Positions 1-6,179 of a stretch of 6,186 bases of DNA are shown piece after piece. The stretch covers positions 1-6,186 of the forward strand of contig JAQWSA010000067.1 of assembly GCA_029243445.1 (NCBI GenBank). Reading direction: 5' to 3'. The DNA comes from Alphaproteobacteria bacterium. GTDB taxonomy: Bacteria > Pseudomonadota > Alphaproteobacteria > UBA6615. The notes beneath the pieces were generated by a model, which worked only from the letters and a program-made list of their open reading frames with translations, had not been told where the DNA came from and did no database searches. The translations under genes and the position numbers were made by a program. Numbering within the stretch: position 1 is the stretch's first letter; the number at the start of each line of letters is the position of its first letter.

Positions 1-1
1 C

Positions 2-199
2 GTAGGTAAAGAGATACGGACACTACAAGCACATTATGGTATCTCTCTTTGCGGTACAGTGTTCTCTACACATTCTCAAGATGAAAATGAACGCAAATAC
101 CAAAAGGCCATTAGAATAGCCGAAAGGCTTGCAGTAATAGGTTGTTCAGCATCTGATAATTTGCCTTACTTTAAGGCAGCTGACCATTTGCCTAGATAA
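2..199 (+). CDS. C-terminal end of an unidentified protein (5' end outside window)
   Basis: This frame stays open from the left edge for 65 codons and ends at TAA 197-199; the other forward frame checked, starting at base 1, stops at its third codon. The fragment reads as a short strand-like stretch (YGISLCGTVFS), an acidic/polar turn (SQDENERK), an amphipathic helix (YQKAIRIAERLAVIGC) and a tail ending DNLPYFKAADHLPR. The order 'L-x-x-x-Y-G-I-x-L-x-G-T ... K-A-I-x-I-A-x-x-L' loosely recalls the strand-helix repeat of sugar-phosphate isomerase/epimerase TIM barrels. In that family, however, a long C-terminal part should follow, and here the protein ends about 20 residues later. I therefore do not name it. 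No continuation of a barrel was seen in the two forward frames I read past the stop, so a recent frameshift is not supported. It converges on the gene at 289-1650. Confidence 0.6.
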   Translation, partial: VGKEIRTLQAHYGISLCGTVFSTHSQDENERKYQKAIRIAERLAVIGCSASDNLPYFKAADHLPR

Positions 200-288
200 C
201 ACGAATATAAATTTAAAGTCATCTTGCAAAAGCTATACTAGAGCGAATAGATCAACGATATATAGCAAATAAATATTGTTGTTTGCAT
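200..288. other. convergent intergenic gap with a weak hairpin
   Basis: This 89-bp A+T-rich gap lies between two gene ends that face each other. The only structure seen is an inverted repeat, GCAAATAA (265-272) and TTGTTTGC (279-286), giving an 8-bp stem (one G-T pair) around a 6-nt loop. It begins two bases beyond the TAG stop (289-291) of the minus-strand gene, where a terminator for that gene would lie. No clear T-run follows on either strand, so this is at best a weak terminator or 3'-end stabilising hairpin. No RNA gene or promoter is apparent. Confidence 0.3.
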
Positions 289-1650
289 CTAGGTTTCGTT
301 TATTGGCTCATCAGATAAAGCACCATCTGCAATGGAAAAAGTATTAGTTTCTGTCTTATCAATCCTTACGCGCTCCGCTCTGCGCCCCTTCAAACTTTCA
401 ACTATAAACCGGTATCCTTGGTCCTCTACGATGTCACCTTCCTCAGGAATTCGACGCAATTTTCTCATCAGCAGACCGGAAACCGTATGTGCTTTATACG
501 AATCGGGAATTGAAAAATCAGTTAATCGTTCTACATCTGCCAATGATGCCAAACCATGCGCTATCCAATGACCGTCTTCTTCGGTAACAGGAAACACCTG
601 CTCTGTGACGTCCGTTTCATCAGCGATCTCACCCACAATTTCTTCTAACAAATCCTCTAGAGTTACAATACCAACGAATGAACCATATTCATCGATGATG
701 CAAGCCATGTGCGCTCTCTCCTGACGCATTTGATTGAATAGTTTCGATACCTTTTGAGTTTCAGGAACAACCAAAGGTTCACGTAAATAACTACTTAGGT
801 CCGCCCATGGTTCTTGTTCCCCCGCAAGTAAAGCCCTAGTTAAATCTACCATCAAGACAACACCTAGTAGATCTTCGTTTTGTCCTTCAACTAGGGGGTA
901 GCGAGAATGACCTTTTTCTCGCATGACTTGCAGATTAGTCTTAACAGGTGCATCCGCTCGCAAGACATCCGATTCGATCCTGGGAATCATAACGCTTGCA
1001 ACTGACCGCTCATCAAACTCAAATACATTTTGAATCATCTCTGCTGTATTACTTTGCATTTTTCCATGTTCTGTTGAAACATCTACCAGTGTCCTGATTT
1101 CTTCATCAGATAGAATCTCCATATGCCCTTCTTCGGTTATACCCATAAGAACTAAAATTGACCTGGAGGCCTTATTCAGGACCCAGGTAAGGGGAAAAAA
1201 CAGCCAATAAGAAAACTGTAATGGATAAGCAATTAATAATGATACTGGCTCAGCTTTACGAATTGCCCAAGTCTTAGGAACCTGTTCACCTATAACAATA
1301 TGAAACGAGGAAAACGTCAAAAAGCCTATAAGAAAAGAAATCGAATGAAGTGTTTCCTCACTTAAACCCATTGGGGCTAATAAGGGTTCAAGTAATGCAG
1401 CTACTGTTGGTTCACCAACCCAACCCAAACCCAGAGAAGCCATCGTTATTCCTAACTGACAGTTAGCTAGATAGCCGTCTATATGTTTTATCATGTGAAG
1501 AGTGATTTTAGCGGGACCACCTCTAGTTTCCGCTAAATTTTCAATACGAAAACCTTTGGCTTTTACAAGCGCAAACTCAGCCGCAACATAAAATCCGTTC
1601 GCTACAAGCAGCAAAAAAGCTACAAATAAATTAGCCCCCGCACTTTCCAT
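289..1650 (-). CDS. CNNM/CBS/CorC_HlyC-domain membrane protein (hemolysin-family, putative Mg2+/divalent cation transporter)
   Basis: This 453-residue inner-membrane protein has the full architecture and usual length of the CorB/CorC (YfjD, TlyC-like) family. An N-terminal CNNM (DUF21) domain with about four hydrophobic segments (roughly residues 4-26, 61-92, 102-122, 136-158) carries the family signatures NGFYVAAEFALVKAK (18-32), GITMASLGLGWVGEP (67-81) and GEQVPK (121-126). A cytoplasmic CBS pair (about 217-346) starts at VMIPR (220-224) and includes DEYGSFVGIVTLEDLLEEI (320-338). A C-terminal CorC_HlyC domain (about 358-435) follows. Family knowledge points to Mg2+/divalent cation transport with ATP sensing by the CBS module; the old name 'hemolysin' is not evidence of haemolysis. 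The ATG at 1650 is preceded by GAGG at 1667-1664, a rather long 13-nt spacing, but the next Met is well inside the first conserved segment. It is transcribed alone, divergent from the VOC gene. The family call is secure; the transported ion is not shown. Confidence 0.93.
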   Translation of the reverse strand: MESAGANLFVAFLLLVANGFYVAAEFALVKAKGFRIENLAETRGGPAKITLHMIKHIDGYLANCQLGITMASLGLGWVGEPTVAALLEPLLAPMGLSEETLHSISFLIGFLTFSSFHIVIGEQVPKTWAIRKAEPVSLLIAYPLQFSYWLFFPLTWVLNKASRSILVLMGITEEGHMEILSDEEIRTLVDVSTEHGKMQSNTAEMIQNVFEFDERSVASVMIPRIESDVLRADAPVKTNLQVMREKGHSRYPLVEGQNEDLLGVVLMVDLTRALLAGEQEPWADLSSYLREPLVVPETQKVSKLFNQMRQERAHMACIIDEYGSFVGIVTLEDLLEEIVGEIADETDVTEQVFPVTEEDGHWIAHGLASLADVERLTDFSIPDSYKAHTVSGLLMRKLRRIPEEGDIVEDQGYRFIVESLKGRRAERVRIDKTETNTFSIADGALSDEPINET

Positions 1651-1686
1651 AATTTTTTATAATCCTCATATAATTAATATTCATAA

Positions 1687-1722
1687 GCATGCAAAAGCTT
1701 TACGCATGAAGCAAGCTTTACG
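1687..1722. repeat. imperfect tandem direct repeat, two units of 17-18 bp
   Basis: Unit one (1687-1703) and unit two (1704-1721) both start with GCATG and end with AAGCTTTAC. The shared core AAGCTTTACG recurs at 1695-1704 and 1713-1722, 18 bp apart. The second copy runs into a 10-bp palindrome, TTTACGTAAA (1717-1726). The repeat lies 37-72 bp upstream of the start codon of the minus-strand CNNM/CorC gene, where a repressor or activator with tandem sites could act. There is no direct evidence of binding; it could be a chance duplication. Confidence 0.45.
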
Positions 1723-1884
1723 TAAAATAAAATATAGAACTAACCAGAAATTAGACCTTACCTTATAACTACATTATAAAATTTTAATGGCTATAGTTTT
1801 ACAAAGTCTCTTGTTGAAAAATTAATATACTATAAGTCTTTATTAACTTTAATTAGTTTTTTAACATTTATGAATAAAAATTAG

Positions 1885-1898
1885 AGTGAATATTCACT
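1885..1898. promoter_or_regulatory. perfect 14-bp palindrome, candidate operator
   Basis: AGTGAATATTCACT is identical to its own reverse complement. It ends 41 bp before the ATG of the VOC gene at 1940, so it lies in the promoter or 5'-leader region of the likely two-gene operon. A dimeric helix-turn-helix regulator is the usual reader of such a site. A 14-bp perfect palindrome is less easily explained by base composition than the A/T-only palindromes nearby, because it contains GTGA/TCAC half-sites. No regulator gene is in the window, so its protein is unknown. Confidence 0.45.
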
Positions 1899-1939
1899 TT
1901 GTCATTTGAACATAACAATCAAAACGCTGGAGAAAATCC

Positions 1940-3208
1940 ATGACTGAAAAAGCACCTGATTTAACAAAGGTTACTCCACCGGCGGTCATGTTTAGCCACT
2001 TTGGCATAAATTGTGACAATGCAGATAAACTTGAGGATTTCTATACGCGAGTTCTTGGCTTTTGCGTTAGCGATCATGGGCTTTTTCGTGATGATACTGA
2101 TCGAATAATATTCATGACACGTAGGCCGCGAGAACACCATCAATTTGTGCTAGCAGCGGGACGACCTTCAAAACATGATTCTACCGTCGGTGAAACAGGT
2201 TTCACGGCTAACAGCCTTGATGATTTACGTTACGCTGAAAAAATTCTTAAAGCTGAAGATGAAGCTGACGATATTATTTGTGTTGATCATGGCATATCAT
2301 GGACACTTTATTTTCGTGATCCCGAGGGAAACAGATGTTCTATATCAGTAAAAACAGAACATTATGTGCCACAGCCGGCCGTCTGGCCACTCGACCTTAA
2401 AGATACAGACCAAGAAATTATTCTTCAAAATCAAGAGCGTTGCCAATCAACAAAAGGCTATATGACCAAATCTAATTGGTCCTTGGAGAAGAAAAAAATA
2501 TTTTTCAAAGAAAACCGTTTAACTGACGAGGGACCTGAGACCGGAAATGCCAACCCTGATTTTGAACGACCTAGTTCTAACCGCACCCTTTTACACTCAG
2601 TTAAAAACAAAATGAAACCACCCTTGATAGCGCAATCACATTGCGGATTTAAGGTTGAAAATATGGATATGATGATTGAGTTCTATGACACAGTTTTAGG
2701 ATACGCAGTTACAGATCGCGGGAGAATGCCTGAGATAGGTGATGAACCAAAACACGAATACGCATATCTCAGCCGTGATCCTTATGAACACCATCAACTA
2801 ATCCTAATTTCCGGTAGAGATATGAATGCACCCACCAGCGTTAATCAACTGAGTCTACGTATACTATCGCTTGATGAACTGCGCCGCATGGAGAATGAAC
2901 TAGAATGCCATCCAGCCATAGGAAAGCTTAGAAACACATGTCACGGAAATTCTTTTTCAATTTATTTTCCTGACCCAGAAGAAAATATTGTTGAGTTGGC
3001 GGTTGAATCAGTCTGGTACGTACCAGCTCCCCACGGTGCACCCCTAGATTTATCATGGAGCAATCAAGAGCTTCTGGAATGGGCTGAGGAGCATTGTCAT
3101 AATACAGATGGGTTTATGATGAGGGCTGACTGGAAGTTTCAGGCTAGAAAAGAGCTAATGGCTAACGGCCATCTTGAAGCAGAGCCCACCTCTACCAACA
3201 TTAGCTAA
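1940..3208 (+). CDS. tandem two-domain VOC protein, extradiol (catechol 2,3-) dioxygenase-like
   Basis: This 422-residue, probably cytosolic protein is built from two homologous units of about 180-190 residues. Each is a vicinal-oxygen-chelate domain plus a conserved tail (YVP..., PLDL, G-[YF]-M..., W). Domain 1 spans about residues 15-143 and domain 2 about 229-361; from residue 65 on they align at a constant offset of 218. Domain 2 shows H234, the H284-H285 pair, then H335, Y342 and E352. The Tyr-x9-Glu spacing matches type I extradiol dioxygenases (BphC Y250/E260). Domain 1 keeps H20, H66-H67, H117 and Y124 but has S134 in place of the Glu, so it probably lacks the complete metal site. The family uses Fe(II) or Mn(II), commonly to cleave catechols or on related substrates; the substrate here is unknown. 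ATG 1940 follows GGAGAA at 5 nt. It is the first gene of a likely operon with the FMN enzyme 36 bp downstream. The domain call is secure; dioxygenase activity is inferred, and a glyoxalase-like or non-catalytic role is possible. Confidence 0.82.
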   Translation: MTEKAPDLTKVTPPAVMFSHFGINCDNADKLEDFYTRVLGFCVSDHGLFRDDTDRIIFMTRRPREHHQFVLAAGRPSKHDSTVGETGFTANSLDDLRYAEKILKAEDEADDIICVDHGISWTLYFRDPEGNRCSISVKTEHYVPQPAVWPLDLKDTDQEIILQNQERCQSTKGYMTKSNWSLEKKKIFFKENRLTDEGPETGNANPDFERPSSNRTLLHSVKNKMKPPLIAQSHCGFKVENMDMMIEFYDTVLGYAVTDRGRMPEIGDEPKHEYAYLSRDPYEHHQLILISGRDMNAPTSVNQLSLRILSLDELRRMENELECHPAIGKLRNTCHGNSFSIYFPDPEENIVELAVESVWYVPAPHGAPLDLSWSNQELLEWAEEHCHNTDGFMMRADWKFQARKELMANGHLEAEPTSTNIS

Positions 3209-3244
3209 AGAAATTTTGATCTCTATTATTAACAGGAATTTTGT

Positions 3245-4402
3245 ATGAACGTTAAACAAGCAATTAACATAGATGATCTATATAAAATAGCTAAAAAAAG
3301 AATACCAAAAGTTGCCTTCGATTTTATAGAAGGCGGAGTAGAATCTGAAACTGCCTTATCTAGAAACATTAATTCATTTCAACGCTATGGGTTACTTCCC
3401 CGCTATCTTGTTGACGTGTCAAAAATTAATCAATCAACAACATTATTTGGCAAAAAATGGAACAGCCCTTTTGGTTTTGCTCCCACTGGAACCGCTGGGC
3501 TTTTTCGAAGGGGAGCCGACTTGATGTTAGCTGCGGCTGCATCAAAAGCTAACATTCCATATATAATGTCTGGAGCATGTAATGACACCATAGAAAATGC
3601 TGCCCGTATCGGCAGAGAAACAACCTGGTATCAGGTTTATGCGGCCAATAATAAATCAATCACTGAGGATATGATTCGGCGCTGTAAAGATGCAGGGTTA
3701 GGAGCTTTAGTAGTGACGGTCGATGTGCCAATTCGTCCAAAGCGCGAGCGAAATGCTCGTAACAGTTACTCCCATGATCTACGTAAATTAACAGCCGAAA
3801 GAATTATCGACGCGCTTTTACATCCCCGCTGGACTTATGAATACCTCATTAATAAAGGGGCACCCAGCTTAGAAAATTGGGCACCTTATGCTCCTCTAGA
3901 ATCAAACTCGCATCAAATTCTTGATTTTTTTAACACCCAAACACCGGCCAAAAGTCAAACTTGGCAGGAATTAGAGACCTACAGGAGTCTTTGGGATGGT
4001 CCATTAATTGTTAAAGGAATCCTACATCCAGAAGATGCTATACAGGCCATTAATATTGGTGCAGACGGCATAATTGTATCAAATCACGGTGGTCGCCAGC
4101 TAGATAGGGCTCCAACAAGTATAGATGCTTTTCCGGCAATAAGTGCTGCGGTTGGCGATAAAACTACGCTAATGCTAGATAGCGGAATAAGAAGAGGGGC
4201 AGATATAATAATAGCGCTTTGTTTAGGAGCAGCATTTGTATTTGTTGGTCGAGCAGCCGTTTATGGTGTAGTAGCAGGTGGTGAGGAAGGAGCAGCAAAA
4301 ACGATTAATATTTTATCACAACAACTTGACGCTAATCTAGGTCAAATGGGTGTTACAGCAATCAATCAATTAGGATCGCACTACCTAACAGAATTAAAAT
4401 AA
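3245..4402 (+). CDS. FMN-dependent 2-hydroxyacid dehydrogenase/oxidase (MdlB/LldD/glycolate oxidase family)
   Basis: This 385-residue single-domain TIM-barrel flavoprotein would oxidise a (S)-2-hydroxy acid to the 2-oxo acid using FMN. Key residues visible are Y132 (QVYA), T158 and D160 (TVDVP), K257 (VKGILHPEDA 256-265), the active-site signature SNHGGRQLD (279-287) with catalytic H281 and substrate-binding R284, and the FMN-phosphate loop DSGIRRG (312-318). Length is normal for the family. The segment SGACND (109-114) resembles mandelate dehydrogenase MdlB (Ala at the site of the glycolate oxidase Trp108). The region around LLHPRWTYEY (191-200) resembles the MdlB loop that associates with the membrane. 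A larger substrate and electron transfer to the quinone pool are therefore plausible, but this is inference. Oddly, the Tyr that contacts the substrate carboxylate (Tyr24 in glycolate oxidase, Tyr26 in MdlB) is F27. ATG 3245 has AGGA 7 nt upstream. It is the second gene of a likely operon with the VOC gene. Confidence 0.9.
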   Translation: MNVKQAINIDDLYKIAKKRIPKVAFDFIEGGVESETALSRNINSFQRYGLLPRYLVDVSKINQSTTLFGKKWNSPFGFAPTGTAGLFRRGADLMLAAAASKANIPYIMSGACNDTIENAARIGRETTWYQVYAANNKSITEDMIRRCKDAGLGALVVTVDVPIRPKRERNARNSYSHDLRKLTAERIIDALLHPRWTYEYLINKGAPSLENWAPYAPLESNSHQILDFFNTQTPAKSQTWQELETYRSLWDGPLIVKGILHPEDAIQAINIGADGIIVSNHGGRQLDRAPTSIDAFPAISAAVGDKTTLMLDSGIRRGADIIIALCLGAAFVFVGRAAVYGVVAGGEEGAAKTINILSQQLDANLGQMGVTAINQLGSHYLTELK

Positions 4403-4423
4403 AATTTCTAAACGCCTTACTAT

Positions 4424-4454
4424 AACCTTAATGTATTTCCGATACCCTAAGGTT
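4424..4454. terminator. nested hairpin at the convergent junction, possible bidirectional terminator
   Basis: AACCTTA (4424-4430) pairs with TAAGGTT (4448-4454). Inside it, after a symmetric 2x2 internal loop, GTAT (4433-4436) pairs with ATAC (4442-4445) around the 5-nt loop TTCCG. The structure lies between two gene ends only 44 bp apart and its right arm contains the stop and last two codons of the ThDP gene. It can form in RNA from either strand. There is no adjacent T-run on either side, so it is not a textbook intrinsic terminator; it may slow polymerase or protect 3' ends. Confidence 0.4.
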
Positions 4455-6144
4455 TCCATGCGTCCGGCGTTATACTTTCTATATCCGCTTTAACATCAAT
4501 AACTGATGGCCTACCACTCTCAAGCGCTTGCTCCAGAGCACCTGAGAATTCACTCGGATGGTTAACAGTCAACCCGAAACCACCAAATGATTTTGCCATC
4601 GCAGAAAAGTCATATTCTGGGAAAATCCAGAGATCGTCAGACCCTTGCGTACGTCCTCCATAAATTGACTCGTTTATACCTTTTTCTTGGTTCAAAGAAT
4701 GGTTGTTATTTACAACCGTAACGGTATTGATACCGCACCTCACCGCAGTTTCTATTTCCGTAAGGTGATACCACATCGCTCCATCACCAGCAAAGCAAAT
4801 GACTGGACGATCAGGAGCAGCACATTTAGCGCCCATAGCAGCCGGCAATGCCCAACCAAGAGAACCTGCACAACGGATATAGCTTTGTCCTGGGTGCTTT
4901 AGATCTATCATGCTTCCAGTCCAAACACCTGAATGGCCAGTATCTGAAACTAGAATTGAATCACTAGGGAGTAGTTCCGTTAATTCCCTACATAGCCTTT
5001 CCGTGCGAACCGGAGAACTATCAGATAACATTAAAGGCTCAACTTCTGCTCGCCAACCGGACACCAGTTCTTGTATCCGTTTAATCCAATTATTTCTTTC
5101 AGTATTACTTTCACTGAGCTCAAGTATTTTTTTAATAGATGCTTTTGCATCGCCTTGAATGGCAGCTAGTATCGGGTAATTACGACCAAGTTCACGTGGG
5201 TCAATATCAATTTGAACCGTACGAGCATTAGGAGGCGGCACAGTCCATTCATTAGTCACCATCCCTCCGGCACTACTTCCAATATATATAACCAGATCAG
5301 CCTCTGATACAGCTCTGTTAGCGCTCCATCTGGAGTATAATCCAACCACGCCTACACATAACGGGTGATAATCAGGTATAGTGCCTTTACCATTCAGAGA
5401 TGTTGCAACTGGAATAGAGAGTTTTTCCGCTAAAGCAACCAGCTCTGCTCCGGCTTTACTATGAGCGACCCCGCCCCCAGCAACTATTATTGGCTTTTTT
5501 GCTTCATTAATAATTTTTAAAAAGACAGCAATACTATCCGAATCAGGCTGCGGCCGAAATGGAGGAATATTTTTAAATTGTTCCTCAACTATAACCTCTA
5601 AATCACTTTCAACATCTAAGACATCCTGTCCAATTATACCGTCAAAGTCGAGATGCACTGGACCGGGACCACCGCTTACGCTCTCACGTAAGGCCTGACG
5701 AAGTGCATGGGGCAGTTCATCAACCTTAGTAATTGCATTACTATATTTAGTGACAGCATCAAACGGTCCACGATGATCTACTTCTTGATATGAGTGGCGT
5801 TGTTGATGTGCTTGGGCACGCCTACCTGTCATGGCAAGCACAGGGGATCCAGCTAAAAATGGATCTTGAAGACCGGCTGCGAGATTTGCCGCTCCTACTG
5901 ACTGTGCCATGCAGACACCAGCTCTTCCAGCTATCCGTGCATAACCGTCGGCCATATATGCAGCGGGCTTTTCCCCATGAACCATTACGCGTTTTATGCC
6001 AAGCTCGTCTAATTCTTTAAGTGCGAGAATTCCAAACACAGGCATAAAGAAAACATGAGTTGTTCCATATCCTTTTAAGGTTTCAGCAATAAAACGTGCG
6101 CCTGTCATCTGAGCCAAATTCATCTCCCCTATTTTTCGAAGCAT
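4447..6144 (-). CDS. ThDP-dependent enzyme, acetolactate synthase-like / 2-oxo acid decarboxylase family
   Basis: This protein of up to 565 residues has the three-domain fold of the POX/AHAS/decarboxylase family. The N-terminal pyrimidine-binding domain (about 13-180) has catalytic E58 (HGEKPAAYMADGYAR) and the QE of SYQEVD (118-123). The central domain (about 200-345) begins at KKPIIVAGGGV (216-226) and includes VQIDIDPRELGRN (310-322). The C-terminal pyrophosphate-binding domain (about 378-550) has GDG (453-455) and NN (479-480) of the Mg-ThDP motif. At the position of the AHAS 'PGG' it reads PVFG (35-38), placing F37 where benzoylformate decarboxylase has Ser26, so neither standard AHAS nor MdlC chemistry should be assumed. 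Likely substrates are 2-oxo acids. No small regulatory subunit of AHAS is adjacent, which argues against a branched-chain biosynthetic role. The start is uncertain: the ATG at 6144 has no ribosome-binding site, while AGGGGAG at 6130-6124 favours TTG at 6117 (residue 10) or ATG at 6108 (residue 13, just before the conserved TGARF). Confidence 0.85.
   Translation of the reverse strand: MLRKIGEMNLAQMTGARFIAETLKGYGTTHVFFMPVFGILALKELDELGIKRVMVHGEKPAAYMADGYARIAGRAGVCMAQSVGAANLAAGLQDPFLAGSPVLAMTGRRAQAHQQRHSYQEVDHRGPFDAVTKYSNAITKVDELPHALRQALRESVSGGPGPVHLDFDGIIGQDVLDVESDLEVIVEEQFKNIPPFRPQPDSDSIAVFLKIINEAKKPIIVAGGGVAHSKAGAELVALAEKLSIPVATSLNGKGTIPDYHPLCVGVVGLYSRWSANRAVSEADLVIYIGSSAGGMVTNEWTVPPPNARTVQIDIDPRELGRNYPILAAIQGDAKASIKKILELSESNTERNNWIKRIQELVSGWRAEVEPLMLSDSSPVRTERLCRELTELLPSDSILVSDTGHSGVWTGSMIDLKHPGQSYIRCAGSLGWALPAAMGAKCAAPDRPVICFAGDGAMWYHLTEIETAVRCGINTVTVVNNNHSLNQEKGINESIYGGRTQGSDDLWIFPEYDFSAMAKSFGGFGLTVNHPSEFSGALEQALESGRPSVIDVKADIESITPDAWKP
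6124..6130 (-). promoter_or_regulatory. ribosome-binding site inside the longest reading of the ThDP gene
   Basis: On the minus strand AGGGGAG occupies 6130-6124 and is the only strong Shine-Dalgarno-like sequence near this gene's start. It directly abuts the ATG of residue 8 (6123-6121), which is too close. It lies 6 nt before a TTG (6117-6115) and 15 nt before the ATG of residue 13 (6108-6106). Its spacing best suits the TTG. If so, the real protein is about nine residues shorter than the longest frame. Confidence 0.5.
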
Positions 6145-6150
6145 ACTTTT

Positions 6151-6179
6151 AATATAAAAATAAGCATTTCTAGTTCTAA
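6151..6179 (-). promoter_or_regulatory. possible promoter of the ThDP gene
   Basis: On the minus strand TTAGAA (6179-6174) and TATATT (6156-6151) are separated by 17 bp and would start transcription near 6144, just upstream of the AGGGGAG ribosome-binding site. The -35 is poor and the sequence is A+T-rich, so chance matches are likely. Only 42 bp upstream of the longest frame is visible. The remaining bases to the window edge hold nothing else recognisable. Confidence 0.22.

Larger units (their letters stand above)
1651..1939. promoter_or_regulatory. divergent intergenic region with promoters for both flanking genes
   Basis: This 289-bp, very A+T-rich spacer lies between the start codons of two genes pointing away from each other, so both promoters are expected here. 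Near-consensus -10 hexamers for the plus-strand gene are TATAGT (1792-1797), TATACT (1826-1831) and TATAAG (1831-1836). None has a convincing -35 at 16-18 bp: TTGTTG at 1811-1816 is only 14 bp from TATAAG. I therefore assign no exact promoter. The right side carries the 14-bp palindrome at 1885-1898 and a good ribosome-binding site (GGAGAA 1929-1934, 5 nt before ATG 1940). The left side carries the tandem repeat at 1687-1721. No open frame resembling a gene was recognised within it. Confidence 0.6.

Noticed and set aside
332..571. 79-codon open frame on the plus strand
   Set aside because: It is antisense to the CorC_HlyC-encoding end of the minus-strand gene, resembles no family, and is explained by that gene's codons.
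1777..1786. A/T-only palindrome TAAAATTTTA
   Set aside because: Such palindromes are expected by chance in this A+T-rich spacer, and no T-run or partner structure makes it a terminator or operator.
1814..1836. Promoter TTGAAA with TATAAG
   Set aside because: The spacing is only 11 bp and the alternative TTGTTG gives 14 bp; neither fits a sigma-70 promoter.
1961..2143. 60-codon open frame on the minus strand
   Set aside because: It lies wholly within the first VOC domain of the plus-strand gene and has no recognisable protein features.
4687..6020. Open frames on the plus strand at 4687-4902, 4910-5158 and 5790-6020
   Set aside because: All lie opposite the well-supported ThDP gene, have no domain-like sequence, and are antisense shadows.
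1940..6144. Calling the three enzyme genes a mandelate (mdl) operon
   Set aside because: The ThDP gene is on the opposite strand and lacks the MdlC Ser26 equivalent, and no mandelate racemase or benzaldehyde dehydrogenase is present. Kept only as a loose functional analogy.
4447..6144. Annotating the ThDP gene as ilvB/ilvG (branched-chain biosynthesis)
   Set aside because: No adjacent regulatory subunit or ilv gene is present, the PGG motif is replaced by PVFG, and the neighbours are catabolic in type.
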